A DNA stretch of 39,904 nt from Streptomyces sp. CHD11 (GCF_018638295.1 NZ_JABTTS010000042.1:793-40696); one strand, 5' to 3'. Numbered from the stretch's first letter, positions 1 to 10,410 are shown. Notes: generated by a model not told the origin, from the letters alone. Made by a program: numbers and translations.

Positions 1-3000
1 GAGTTGGAGGGTCCGTCGGCGACCTACAACATTCCGGTGGCTCTGCGGCTGGCCGGTGACCTGGATGTCGGCGCGTTGCGGTCGGCGCTGGGTGATGTGG
101 TGGGCCGGCACGAGGTGTTGCGGACGGTGTTCGCCACGGTGGAGGGGCAGCCCTGTCAGCGAGTCCTTCCGGGTGAGGAGGTGTCGTTGTCCCTGGTCGC
201 CGAGCGGGTGGCCGACCTCGAATCCGCGATCGAGGCGACCGCGGGGCACCACTTCGACCTCGCCGACGAGATCCCGGTGCGGGCCCGGCTGTTCGAGACC
301 GGACCCGGCCACCACGTCCTGGTCCTGGTGGTGCATCACATCGCGGGTGACGGGTGGTCGATGGTCCCGCTGGCGCGCGATCTGTCGGCCGCCTACACGG
401 CACGCTCCACCGGCCGCGCGCCGACGTGGGAAACGTTGTCAGTGCAGTACGCCGATTACGCGTTGTGGCAGCGTGAGGTGCTCGGGGAGGAGGCTGCTGC
501 GGGCAGTGTGCTGGGCGAGCAACTGGCGTTCTGGCGGGGGGTGTTGGATGGGGTGCCGGAGGAGTTGGTGCTGCCGTTCGACCGGCCGCGTCCGGCGGTG
601 GCGTCGCATCGGGGCGGTCGGGTGGAGATCCGGGTGCCTGCCGGGGTGCATGCGCGGGTGGTGGAGCTGGCCCGTGCCGAGGGTGTGACGGTGTACATGG
701 TGCTCCAGGCCGCGCTGGCGGTGTTGTTGTCCCGGGTGGGTGCGGGCACCGACATCCCGGTGGGTACTCCGGTGGCGGGGCGTACCGACGAGGCGCTGGA
801 CGACCTGGTGGGCTTTTTCGTCAACACGTTGGTGATGCGTACCGATCTGTCCGGTGACCCGACGTTCGCCGGTGTGCTGGAGCAGGTGCGGGAGAGTGGT
901 CTGGCGGCGTTCGCGCATCAGGACGTCCCCTTCGAGCGGCTGGTCGAGGACCTCGCGCCGGCCCGGTCGATGGCCCGTCACCCGCTTTTCCAGGTCATGC
1001 TCGCCCTGCAGAACACCGCTCCCGCCGTCCTCGACCTCCCCGGCATCCACGCCGAACCCTTCCTGGTCGGCGATCCGGTGGCGAAGTTCGATCTCTCCTT
1101 CGTCCTGGCCGAGACCTTCGACACCGACACGATCGGTACGGGCGGCGGTGGAGGTGGCCGCCCCGCGGGCCTGCGGGGCGCTGTCGACTTCGCCCTCGAC
1201 CTGTTCGACCACGCGACGGTGGAGGCCCTGGCGGAACGGTTCGTGCGCGTACTGGAGAGCGTGACCGCCGACCCCCGGGGACGCGTCGCCGCAATCGACG
1301 TGCTGGATCCGGCGGAGCGCAGGCGGGTCCTGGTCGAGTGGAACGACACCGCCCGTGAGGTGCCCGCCGCCACGCTGCCGGAGCTGTTCCAGGCGCAGGC
1401 CGCCCGCACGCCCGCTGCGACCGCGGTCGTGTTCGGGGAGGAGGAGCTGAGCTACGCGGAGCTCAACTCCCGTGCCAACCGCCTCGCCCGGCTGCTGGTC
1501 GAACGGGGTGTGGGTCCCGAGTCGCTGGTCGCGGTCATGCTGGAACGCTCCGTCGAGCGGGTCGTCGCCTTCCTCGCGGTGACGAAGGCGGGCGGGGCCT
1601 GTCTGCCCGTCGACCCTGACTACCCGGCCGAGCGGATCACCTACGTCCTCACCGACGCCCGGCCCGTCCTGGTCGTCACCAGCACGGGCCTGACGTCCCG
1701 CCGCACCGATGACCACCCGCCCCACATGGCCGTCGACGACCCCCTGACCACCGCCGCACTCGCTCCTCTCGCCGCCACCGACCTCACGGACGACGACCGT
1801 CGCAGCGCCCTGTTGCCCGCTCATACCGCCTACGTCATCTACACCTCCGGGTCCACGGGACGGCCGAAGGGTGTGGCCGTCACCCACCAGGGCCTGCCGA
1901 GCCTGGCCGCAGCGCAGGCGGAGCAACTCGCGCTCACGGCCGGCAGCCGGGTGCTTCAGTTCGCCTCGGCGAGTTTCGACGCGGCGGTGTGGGAGACGGT
2001 GATGGCCTTGTGCAACGGGGCCTGTCTCGTCTCGGCCCCGTCGCACGATCTCCTCCCGGGCCCGGCTCTGGTCCGCCTGGTCGCCGAGCGTTCCGTCACC
2101 CACGCCCTCCTGCCGCCCGCTGTGTTGGCGCTGCTCGATCCGGACAGCCTGCCGTCGATCACGACCCTCATCAGCGGTGGTGAAGCCCTCAGCCGTCGCC
2201 TCGCCGCCGACTGGTCGGACGGCCGTCGTCTCGTCAACGCCTACGGTCCGACGGAGTCCACGGTCTGCGCCACCGCCACCGGCACCCTGTCCGCGGACGC
2301 GGCCACCGCCCCGCCCATCGGCACGCCCGTCACCAACACCCGGGTGTACGTGCTGGATGCGGCGCTGCGGCCGGTCCCGCCGGGCGTGGCGGGGGAGTTG
2401 TACCTCGCCGGCGCGGGTCTGGCGCGCGGTTACCTGGGCCGGGCGGGGCTGACGGCGGAGCGCTTCGTCGCCGATCCGTTCGCCCCGGGGGAGCGGATGT
2501 ACCGCACCGGCGACCTGGCCCGGTGGAACGCCGACGGGCAGCTCGAGTACCTGGGCCGCACGGACGACCAGGTGAAGGTCCGGGGTTTCCGGATCGAGCC
2601 GGGCGAGGTGGAGGCGGCGCTGGGCGCGCACCCGTCCGTGGCGCATGCCGCCGTGGTGGTGCGGGAGGACCGTCCCGGGGACAAGCGCCTGGTCGGCTAC
2701 CTCGTTGTCGGCACCGGTCACACCGGTGTCGACACCACTGCCCTGCGCGCCCATGTCGGCGCGCTACTGCCGGAGTACATGGTGCCGTCCGCGCTGGTGG
2801 TCATGGACGCGCTGCCGTTGACGGCGCACGGCAAGCTGGACCGCACGGCGCTGCCCGCTCCCGAGCACCGGGCGTCCGAAGGCCACCGGCCGCCGGCGAC
2901 GGTGCAGGAGGAACTCCTGTGCTCCGTGTTCGCCGAAGTGCTGGGCCTCCCCGCGGTCGGCGTGAACGACAACTTCTTCGAACTGGGCGGCCACTCATTG

Positions 3001-6000
3001 CTCGCGGTGCGGGTGATCGAGCTGCTGCGCGCCCGGGGGATGTCGGTCGACGTGCGGTCCCTGTTCGCGGCGCCCACGGTCGCCGCACTGGCGGCGTCGG
3101 GCGGCCGGGCCGAGGTGGTGGTACCGGAGAACCGCATCCCTGAGGGTGCCCTGACCCTCTCTCCCGACATGCTGCCCCTGGTGGACCTGACCCCCGGCGA
3201 GATCGACCGCATCGTGGCCCGCGTCCCCGGCGGGGCGGCCGGTGTGGCGGACGTCTACCCGCTGGCCCCGCTCCAGGAGGGCATCCTCTTCCACCATCTG
3301 ATGGGCGACCCGGCCGGCGGAACCGACGTGTACGTATTGCCGGTGCTGCTGGGGTTCGACTCCCCGCAGCGGCTCGACGGGTTCGTGGCCGCGCTGCAGA
3401 AGGTTGTCGACCGGCACGACATCCTGCGGACCGCCGTCCTGTGGGAAGGACTGCGCGAACCCGTCCAGGTGGTGGTGCGCCGCGCCGCCATCCCGGTGGA
3501 GAGCGTCGACCTGCCCGACGGACCCGACGACGAGGCGGCCGACCGGATGTCGGCGGCGTGCCCGGGATCGATGGACGTCGGCCGGGCGCCCCTGATCCGC
3601 GTGTACACGGCCGCCGCCCCGGTCGACGGCCGGTGGCTCGCACTCGTTCAGGCCCACCACCTGGTCGCCGACCACACCACCCTGGACGTGCTGCTGGCGG
3701 AGGTGCGCGCGTTCACCACCGGCCGCGAGAACACCCTGCCCGCGCCCCTGCCGTTCCGGAACTTCGTCGCCCAGGCCCGCCTGCGCGTGGCGCGGGAGGA
3801 ACACGAGAGGTACTTCGCCACCCTGCTGGGTGATGTCACCGAGCCGACCGCGCCGTTCGGCCTGTTCGACGTCCGCGGTGACGGCACCGGAGTGACGGAG
3901 TCCCGCCGCGTGATGGACGCGGAACTCGCGCGGCGGCTGCGGGACCGGTCACGACTGCTGGGCGTGAGCCCGGCCACGGTCCTGCACGTCGTGTGGGCGC
4001 GGGTGCTGGCCGCCACCTCGGGCCGGGACGACGTCGTCTTCGGCACGGTCCTCTTCGGCCGTATGGCCGCGGGCAGCGGAGCCGACCGTGTCCTGGGCCT
4101 GTTCATCAACTCCTTGCCTCTGCGGGTCAGGACACAGGGCGCACGGGTGATCGACACCGTCCGGTCGGTGCAGGATCAACTGGCGGACCTGCTGGTCCAC
4201 GAACACGCCCCCCTGACACTCGCCCGGCAGGCCAGCGGCATCAAGGCGGACTCCCCGCTGTTCACCTCCCTGTTCAACTACCGGCACTCCGGGAGCGCCG
4301 GGCCGGCGGGCACGGACGACGGCCTCGACGGCGTCGAGGTGCTGTACGAGCAGGAGCGGACCAACTACCCGATCGCTCTGAGCGTCGACGACACCGGCGA
4401 CGGGTTCGCGTTCACCGTGCAGGTCGCCGAACCCGTCCCGGGCGCCTTCCTGTGCTCCCTGGTCCACACCGCCACCGAAGGCGTCGTCACCGCACTGGAG
4501 ACGGCACCGCATCAGCGGATCAGCACGGTGGACGTCCTCGGCCCCGCGGAACGGCACCGGGTCCTGGCCGAGTGGAACGACACCGCCCGTGAGGTGCCCG
4601 CCGCCACGCTGCCGGAGCTGTTCCAGGCGCAGGCCGCCCGCACGCCCGCTGCGACCGCGGTCGTGTTCGGGGAGGAGGAGCTGAGCTACGCGGAGCTCAA
4701 CTCCCGTGCCAACCGCCTCGCCCGGCTGCTGGTCGAACGGGGTGCGGGTCCCGAGTCGCTGGTCGCGGTCATGCTGCACCGCTCGGCCGACCTCGTCGTC
4801 GCCTTCCTCGCGGTGACGAAGGCGGGCGGGGCCTGTCTGCCCGTCGACCCTGACTACCCGGCCGAGCGGATCACCTACGTCCTCACCGACGCCCGGCCCT
4901 CCCTGATCCTCACCGGCGAGGATCTGGCCTCCCGTCCCACCGGGGGAGAGGTGCCGCACCTGGTGGTCGACGATCCCCGGACCGTCGCCGCACTCGCGGG
5001 CGCCGAGGACACCGACCTCACGGACACCGATCGCCGTATCCCGTTACTGCCCGCTCATACCGCCTACGTCATCTACACCTCCGGGTCCACGGGACGGCCG
5101 AAGGGTGTGGCCGTCACCCACCAGGGCCTGCCGAGCCTGGCCGCAGCGCAGGCGGAGCAACTCGCGCTCACGGCCGGCAGCCGGGTGCTTCAGTTCGCCT
5201 CGGCGAGTTTCGACGCGGCGGTCTGGGAGACGGTGATGGCCTTGTGCAACGGGGCCTGTCTCGTCTCGGCCCCGTCGCACGACCTGCTCCCGGGCCCGGC
5301 GCTCGTCCGCCTGGTCGCCGAGCGTTCGGTCACGCACGCCACGTTGCCCCCCGCCGCACTGGCGCTCCTCGAACCGGAGAGCCTGCCGACGATCACGACC
5401 CTCGTCACCGCGGGAGAGGCCCTCAGCCGCAACCTGGCCGCCGACTGGTCGGACGGCCGTCGTCTCGTCAACGCCTACGGTCCGACGGAGTCCACGGTCT
5501 GCGCCACCACCAGCGCGCCCCTGTCCGCGGACGACCACGACACCCCGCCCATCGGCACGCCCGTCACCAACACCCGGGTGCATGTGCTGGATGCGGCGCT
5601 GCGGCCGGTCCCGCCGGGCGTGGCGGGGGAGTTGTACCTAGCCGGCGCGGGTCTGGCCCGCGGCTACCTGGGCCGGGCGGGGCTGACGGCGGAGCGCTTC
5701 GTCGCCGATCCGTTCGCCCCGGGGGAGCGGATGTACCGCACCGGCGACCTGGCGCGATGGCGGCCGGACGGCGTCCTGGACTTCCTGGGCCGCACGGACG
5801 ATCAGGTGAAGGTCCGGGGTTTCCGGATCGAGCCGGGTGAGGTGGAGGCGGCGCTGGGCTGGCACCCGTCCGTGGCGCATGCCGCCGTGGTGGTGCGTGA
5901 GGACCGTCCGGGCGACAGGCGCCTGGTCGGTTATGTGGTCCCGGCGAGTGGCCCCGGCGACGTGGACGTCACCGCGGTGCGTGAGCACGTGCGGGAGGTG

Positions 6001-9000
6001 CTTCCGGAGTACATGGTGCCGTCCGCGCTGGTGGTGCTGGACGTGTTGCCGTTGACGGTGAACGGCAAGCTGGACCGCGGGGCGTTGCCGGCGCCGGGGC
6101 ACGAGCCGTCCGGTGCCGGGCGGGGTCCGGCCACGGCGCGGGAGGAGATCCTCTGCTCGCTGTTCGCCGGGGTGCTGGGCCTGCCCGCGGTCGGTGTGGA
6201 CGACGACTTCTTCGTGCTGGGCGGCCACTCCCTGCTCGCGGTGCAGCTGACCAACAGGATCCGGTCCGCTCTGGGTGTGGAAGTAGCGATGCGGGTGCTC
6301 TTCGAGGCACCGACCGTGGCCGGACTCGCCCAGCGTCTGACGGACTCCGGTACGGCACGCCCCCCTCTGGTGCCGATGGCACGGCCCGAGGCGCTCCCGG
6401 TCTCGTTCGCTCAGCAACGCCTCTGGTTCCTGGAGGAGTTGGAGGGTCCGTCGGCGACCTACAACATTCCGGTGGCTCTGCGGCTGGCCGGTGACCTGGA
6501 TGTCGGCGCGTTGCGGTCGGCGCTGGGTGACGTGGTGGGCCGGCACGAGGTGTTGCGCACGGTGTTCACCGCCGATGAGGGCAGCCCGTACCAGCGGGTG
6601 CTCCCCTCGCCCGCCTCTTTCGACCTGAAGGTGGTCGAGGTGGACCGCGGCGATGTGGCGCACACGGTGGCCGAGCTGGCGGGGCGCCCGTTCGACCTGG
6701 CGGCCGAGATACCCATGCGGGCCTGGCTGCTGCGGGTGGAGCCAGGTGACTTCGTGCTCGTGCTGGTGGTGCATCACATCGCGGGCGACGGATGGTCGAT
6801 GGGCCCGTTGGGGCGGGATGTGTCGGTGGCGTACCGGGCTCGTGTGGCGGGGCGGGAGCCGGAGTGGGTCCCGTTGTCAGTGCAGTACGCGGATTACGCG
6901 TTGTGGCAGCGTGAGGTGCTCGGGGAGGAGGCCGTTGCGGGCAGTGTGCTGGGCGAGCAACTGGCGTTTTGGCGGGGGGTGTTGGGTGGGGTGCCGGAGG
7001 AGTTGGTGCTGCCGTTCGACCGGCCGCGTCCGGCGGTGGCGTCGCATCGGGGCGGTCGGGTGGAGATCCGGGTGCCTGCCGGGGTGCATGCGCGGGTGGT
7101 GGAGCTGGCCCGTGCCGAGGGTGTGACGGTGTACATGGTGCTCCAGGCCGCGCTGGCGGTGTTGCTGTCCCGGGTGGGTGCGGGCACCGACATCCCGGTG
7201 GGTACTCCGGTGGCGGGGCGTACCGACGAGGCGCTGGACGACCTGGTGGGCTTTTTCGTCAACACGTTGGTGATGCGTACCGATCTGTCCGGTGACCCGA
7301 CGTTCGCCGGTGTGCTGGAGCAGGTGCGGGAGAGTGGTCTGGCGGCGTTCGCGCATCAGGACGTCCCCTTCGAGCGGCTGGTCGAGGACCTCGCGCCGGC
7401 CCGGTCGATGGCCCGTCACCCGCTCTTCCAGGTCATGCTCGCCCTGCAGAACACCGCTCCCGCCGTCCTCGACCTCCCCGGCATCCACGCCGAACCCTTC
7501 CCCACCGGTGAACCACCCGCGAAGTTCGACCTGTTCTTCAGCCTGAGCGAAACCTTCGGCACCGTCATCGACGGCGATGGCGGTGGTGCCCGCCCCGCGG
7601 GCCTGTACGGAGGCGTCGACTACGCCCTCGACCTGTTCGACCACGCGACGGTGGAGGCGCTGGCCGAGCGGTTCGTCCGCGTCCTGGACACCGTCACCAG
7701 GCAGCCGCACCAGCGGGTCGGCGGTGTGCAGGTGCTGTCGGCGGCGGAGCGCAGGCGGATCCTGGCCGAGTGGAACGACACCGCCCGTGAGGTGCCCGCC
7801 GCCACGCTGCCGGAGCTGTTCCAGGCGCAGGCCGCCCGTACCCCTGATGCGACCGCGGTCGTGTACGGGGACGAGGAGCTGAGCTACGCGGAGCTCGACG
7901 GGCGGGCGAACCGCCTTGCCCGGTCGCTGATTCGCCGCGGTGCCGGTCCGGAGGGCATCGTCGCGCTGGCCCTGCCCCGCTCGGCGGACCTGGTCGTCGG
8001 TCTGCTGGCGGTGCTGAAGACGGGTGCCGGTTACCTGCCGGTCGACCTGGAGTATCCGGCCGAGCGGATCGCCTTCATGCTGGCCGATGCCGATCCCTCG
8101 CTGACGCTGACCACCCGGGAGGCCGCCGGGCTCGTGGCCACCGGGCCCGTACTGCTGCTGGACGACCCGGCGGTGGTCGCCGAACTGGACGCCCTGCCCG
8201 CCGACGCCCCGGGCGACGCGGAACGCACCTCCCCGCTACTGCCGCAGCACCCGGCGTACCTGATCTACACCTCGGGTTCGACCGGTCGGCCCAAGGGGGT
8301 GGTGATGCCCTGCGGCGCGCTGGTCAACCTGGTGTCCTGGCACGCCTCCGCCGTCCCCGCCGAGGCCGGCTCACGGGTCGCCCAGTTCACGGCGATCAGC
8401 TTCGACGTGTCGGCCCAGGAGATCCTCTCCGCCCTCCTGGACGGCAGGACGCTCGTGGTGCCGGACGCCAAGACCCGGCAGGACCCGGAAGCGTTCGTGG
8501 CCTGGCTGAGGGACCGGAGGGTCACTGAGCTGTACGCCCCCACCATGATGCTGGACGCTCTCGGTGAGGCCGTGGCGGAGCAGGACACGGACCTGCCGTG
8601 GCTCCGCCACGTCTCCCAGGCGGGCGAGGCCCTCGTGGTCGGCCACCGGGTCCGTGACCTGTGCCGGACGTCCGGGACGGTGCTGCACAACCACTACGGC
8701 CCGTCCGAGACCCATGTGGTCACCTCACACACCCTGCCGGCGGACCGGGAGGCATGGCCCACGGGCAGCGCCCCCATCGGCGGCCCGGTGGCGAACACCC
8801 GCGCCTACGTCCTGGACGCGGCTCTGCGGCCGGTGCCGGCGGGTGTCGCGGGCGAGCTGTACGTGTCCGGTGCCCAGCTGGCCCGCGGCTACCACGCCCG
8901 GCCCGGACTGACCGCGCAGCGGTTCGTCGCCGACCCGTTCACGCCGGGGGAGCGGATGTACCGCACCGGTGACCTGGCCCGCTGGAACACGGCGGGACAG

Positions 9001-10410
9001 CTGGAGTACCTGGGCCGTACGGACGACCAGGTGAAGGTGCGCGGGTTCCGGATCGAGCTCGGCGAGGTCGAGGCCGCGCTGACCACTCACCCGTCCGTGG
9101 CCCGGGCGGCGGTGACGGTGCGCGAGGACCGTCCCGGCGACAGGCGCCTGGTCGGCTACCTCGTGCCCGCCGCCGGCCACACCGGCGATGTCGGCACCAC
9201 CGCCCTGCGCGCCCACCTCGGTGCGATGGTGCCGGAGCACATGGTGCCGTCCGCATTCGTGGTCCTGGCGGAACTGCCACTGACGGCCGGCGGGAAACTG
9301 GACCGACGCCGGCTCCCGGCACCCGAGCACACCGCCTCCGCGCCGAGCAGGGAACCGGCCTCGGTCCAGGAAGAGATCCTGTGCGGGATCTTCGCCGAAG
9401 AGCTGGGCGTGCCGCACATCGGCGTCGACGACAACTTCTTCGAACGCGGCGGCCATTCCCTCCTGGCGGTCAAGCTGGTGCGCCGCATCCGTACGGTCAT
9501 GGGGGTCGGCGTGTCCCTCCAGACACTGATGGAAGCGCCCAGCGCCGCCGGACTCGCCCATCGGCTCAGCCTTCCCACGACGAAGGAGTCCCTCCGCACG
9601 CTCCTCCCCATCAGGACCCACGGCAGCCGGCCACCTCTCTTCTGCGTCCACCCGCGCTCCGGACTGAGCTGGTGCTTCGCCCCGCTCGCCGCGGTCGTCG
9701 ACCCTGACATCCCCCTGTACGGCCTTCAGGCACGGGACACCGACGGAGCGGGGACGCTGCCCGCGTCCATCCGGGACATGGCGGCCGAGTACGTCGAAGA
9801 ACTGCGCACCGTGCGGCCGTCGGGCCCCTACCACCTGCTGGGGTGGTCGATGGGAGGCCGTGTGGCGCAGGAGATGGCCGTGCAGCTCCAGGAGAGCGGC
9901 CATCAGGTGGCACTCGTCATCATGGGAGGCTACGCACCCGCCCCGGTCGAAAGCCTCGATCCGGACGGGTCCGGCCGGGAATCCGCCGACGCCCTCCGCC
10001 GGGCGATGCTGGAACGCGCAGGGCGCGGCGGTGAGGGCGACACGAACGTCTCGGACGACCTCGACGAGGCGCCCGCCCTCCGTGATCTTGCCGGACTGCC
10101 GCACTACTTCCGCAGCGAGATCACGGACGCGGAGGCCGAAGCGCGGGCGAGGATCATCGCCAACAACACACGCGTCTATGTGAGCCACCAGCCCCGCAGA
10201 TTCCACGGCGACGTCCTCTTCATCTCGTCGGACGAACTCGAGGACGGGTGGGGACGCGCCATGTGGCAGCCCTATGTCTCCGGCGACCTGACCGAGTCAC
10301 GGCTGCCCTGCTCCCACGACGACATGGCCGATCCCCCCATGCTCGCACTGCTCTGGAACGCCGTCGCGGACTGGCTTTCCAGGACACACGGCGGAGATAC
10401 CCCCGCCTGA
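1..10410 (+). CDS. Nonribosomal peptide synthetase, three modules plus thioesterase (5' end outside window)
   Basis: Open at the left edge; about 3469 residues visible. Domain order by motif: C1 (lacking roughly its first 20 residues; HHIAGDG at residue 112), A1 (YTSGSTGRPKG near 614), PCP1 (GGHS, Ser999), C2 (HHLVADH near 1219), A2, PCP2 (Ser2077), C3 (HH near 2258), A3, PCP3 (Ser3153), and a type I thioesterase (GWSMG, Ser3283). No epimerase or methyltransferase domain is visible. Pocket residues read by eye against GrsA positions: A1 DAWLIGAVCK (hydrophobic or aromatic, unresolved), A2 DAWTVAAVCK (matches known Phe codes), A3 DVQLSAHVVK (one residue off the Pro code). The thioesterase makes this the last synthetase of the line. 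Codon 1682 (5044-5046) is TTA, which suggests bldA dependence. A1/A2 and C1/C3 share near-identical DNA. MbtH follows directly. The assembly-line call is very secure; the substrates are inference. Confidence 0.97.
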   Translation, partial: ELEGPSATYNIPVALRLAGDLDVGALRSALGDVVGRHEVLRTVFATVEGQPCQRVLPGEEVSLSLVAERVADLESAIEATAGHHFDLADEIPVRARLFETGPGHHVLVLVVHHIAGDGWSMVPLARDLSAAYTARSTGRAPTWETLSVQYADYALWQREVLGEEAAAGSVLGEQLAFWRGVLDGVPEELVLPFDRPRPAVASHRGGRVEIRVPAGVHARVVELARAEGVTVYMVLQAALAVLLSRVGAGTDIPVGTPVAGRTDEALDDLVGFFVNTLVMRTDLSGDPTFAGVLEQVRESGLAAFAHQDVPFERLVEDLAPARSMARHPLFQVMLALQNTAPAVLDLPGIHAEPFLVGDPVAKFDLSFVLAETFDTDTIGTGGGGGGRPAGLRGAVDFALDLFDHATVEALAERFVRVLESVTADPRGRVAAIDVLDPAERRRVLVEWNDTAREVPAATLPELFQAQAARTPAATAVVFGEEELSYAELNSRANRLARLLVERGVGPESLVAVMLERSVERVVAFLAVTKAGGACLPVDPDYPAERITYVLTDARPVLVVTSTGLTSRRTDDHPPHMAVDDPLTTAALAPLAATDLTDDDRRSALLPAHTAYVIYTSGSTGRPKGVAVTHQGLPSLAAAQAEQLALTAGSRVLQFASASFDAAVWETVMALCNGACLVSAPSHDLLPGPALVRLVAERSVTHALLPPAVLALLDPDSLPSITTLISGGEALSRRLAADWSDGRRLVNAYGPTESTVCATATGTLSADAATAPPIGTPVTNTRVYVLDAALRPVPPGVAGELYLAGAGLARGYLGRAGLTAERFVADPFAPGERMYRTGDLARWNADGQLEYLGRTDDQVKVRGFRIEPGEVEAALGAHPSVAHAAVVVREDRPGDKRLVGYLVVGTGHTGVDTTALRAHVGALLPEYMVPSALVVMDALPLTAHGKLDRTALPAPEHRASEGHRPPATVQEELLCSVFAEVLGLPAVGVNDNFFELGGHSLLAVRVIELLRARGMSVDVRSLFAAPTVAALAASGGRAEVVVPENRIPEGALTLSPDMLPLVDLTPGEIDRIVARVPGGAAGVADVYPLAPLQEGILFHHLMGDPAGGTDVYVLPVLLGFDSPQRLDGFVAALQKVVDRHDILRTAVLWEGLREPVQVVVRRAAIPVESVDLPDGPDDEAADRMSAACPGSMDVGRAPLIRVYTAAAPVDGRWLALVQAHHLVADHTTLDVLLAEVRAFTTGRENTLPAPLPFRNFVAQARLRVAREEHERYFATLLGDVTEPTAPFGLFDVRGDGTGVTESRRVMDAELARRLRDRSRLLGVSPATVLHVVWARVLAATSGRDDVVFGTVLFGRMAAGSGADRVLGLFINSLPLRVRTQGARVIDTVRSVQDQLADLLVHEHAPLTLARQASGIKADSPLFTSLFNYRHSGSAGPAGTDDGLDGVEVLYEQERTNYPIALSVDDTGDGFAFTVQVAEPVPGAFLCSLVHTATEGVVTALETAPHQRISTVDVLGPAERHRVLAEWNDTAREVPAATLPELFQAQAARTPAATAVVFGEEELSYAELNSRANRLARLLVERGAGPESLVAVMLHRSADLVVAFLAVTKAGGACLPVDPDYPAERITYVLTDARPSLILTGEDLASRPTGGEVPHLVVDDPRTVAALAGAEDTDLTDTDRRIPLLPAHTAYVIYTSGSTGRPKGVAVTHQGLPSLAAAQAEQLALTAGSRVLQFASASFDAAVWETVMALCNGACLVSAPSHDLLPGPALVRLVAERSVTHATLPPAALALLEPESLPTITTLVTAGEALSRNLAADWSDGRRLVNAYGPTESTVCATTSAPLSADDHDTPPIGTPVTNTRVHVLDAALRPVPPGVAGELYLAGAGLARGYLGRAGLTAERFVADPFAPGERMYRTGDLARWRPDGVLDFLGRTDDQVKVRGFRIEPGEVEAALGWHPSVAHAAVVVREDRPGDRRLVGYVVPASGPGDVDVTAVREHVREVLPEYMVPSALVVLDVLPLTVNGKLDRGALPAPGHEPSGAGRGPATAREEILCSLFAGVLGLPAVGVDDDFFVLGGHSLLAVQLTNRIRSALGVEVAMRVLFEAPTVAGLAQRLTDSGTARPPLVPMARPEALPVSFAQQRLWFLEELEGPSATYNIPVALRLAGDLDVGALRSALGDVVGRHEVLRTVFTADEGSPYQRVLPSPASFDLKVVEVDRGDVAHTVAELAGRPFDLAAEIPMRAWLLRVEPGDFVLVLVVHHIAGDGWSMGPLGRDVSVAYRARVAGREPEWVPLSVQYADYALWQREVLGEEAVAGSVLGEQLAFWRGVLGGVPEELVLPFDRPRPAVASHRGGRVEIRVPAGVHARVVELARAEGVTVYMVLQAALAVLLSRVGAGTDIPVGTPVAGRTDEALDDLVGFFVNTLVMRTDLSGDPTFAGVLEQVRESGLAAFAHQDVPFERLVEDLAPARSMARHPLFQVMLALQNTAPAVLDLPGIHAEPFPTGEPPAKFDLFFSLSETFGTVIDGDGGGARPAGLYGGVDYALDLFDHATVEALAERFVRVLDTVTRQPHQRVGGVQVLSAAERRRILAEWNDTAREVPAATLPELFQAQAARTPDATAVVYGDEELSYAELDGRANRLARSLIRRGAGPEGIVALALPRSADLVVGLLAVLKTGAGYLPVDLEYPAERIAFMLADADPSLTLTTREAAGLVATGPVLLLDDPAVVAELDALPADAPGDAERTSPLLPQHPAYLIYTSGSTGRPKGVVMPCGALVNLVSWHASAVPAEAGSRVAQFTAISFDVSAQEILSALLDGRTLVVPDAKTRQDPEAFVAWLRDRRVTELYAPTMMLDALGEAVAEQDTDLPWLRHVSQAGEALVVGHRVRDLCRTSGTVLHNHYGPSETHVVTSHTLPADREAWPTGSAPIGGPVANTRAYVLDAALRPVPAGVAGELYVSGAQLARGYHARPGLTAQRFVADPFTPGERMYRTGDLARWNTAGQLEYLGRTDDQVKVRGFRIELGEVEAALTTHPSVARAAVTVREDRPGDRRLVGYLVPAAGHTGDVGTTALRAHLGAMVPEHMVPSAFVVLAELPLTAGGKLDRRRLPAPEHTASAPSREPASVQEEILCGIFAEELGVPHIGVDDNFFERGGHSLLAVKLVRRIRTVMGVGVSLQTLMEAPSAAGLAHRLSLPTTKESLRTLLPIRTHGSRPPLFCVHPRSGLSWCFAPLAAVVDPDIPLYGLQARDTDGAGTLPASIRDMAAEYVEELRTVRPSGPYHLLGWSMGGRVAQEMAVQLQESGHQVALVIMGGYAPAPVESLDPDGSGRESADALRRAMLERAGRGGEGDTNVSDDLDEAPALRDLAGLPHYFRSEITDAEAEARARIIANNTRVYVSHQPRRFHGDVLFISSDELEDGWGRAMWQPYVSGDLTESRLPCSHDDMADPPMLALLWNAVADWLSRTHGGDTPA

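Noticed and set aside
439..2754. Long minus-strand frame of 771 codons opposite the NRPS
   Set aside because: Its protein is Arg/His/Gln-rich with no domain and the sense strand encodes clear C and A domains; it is a codon-bias shadow.
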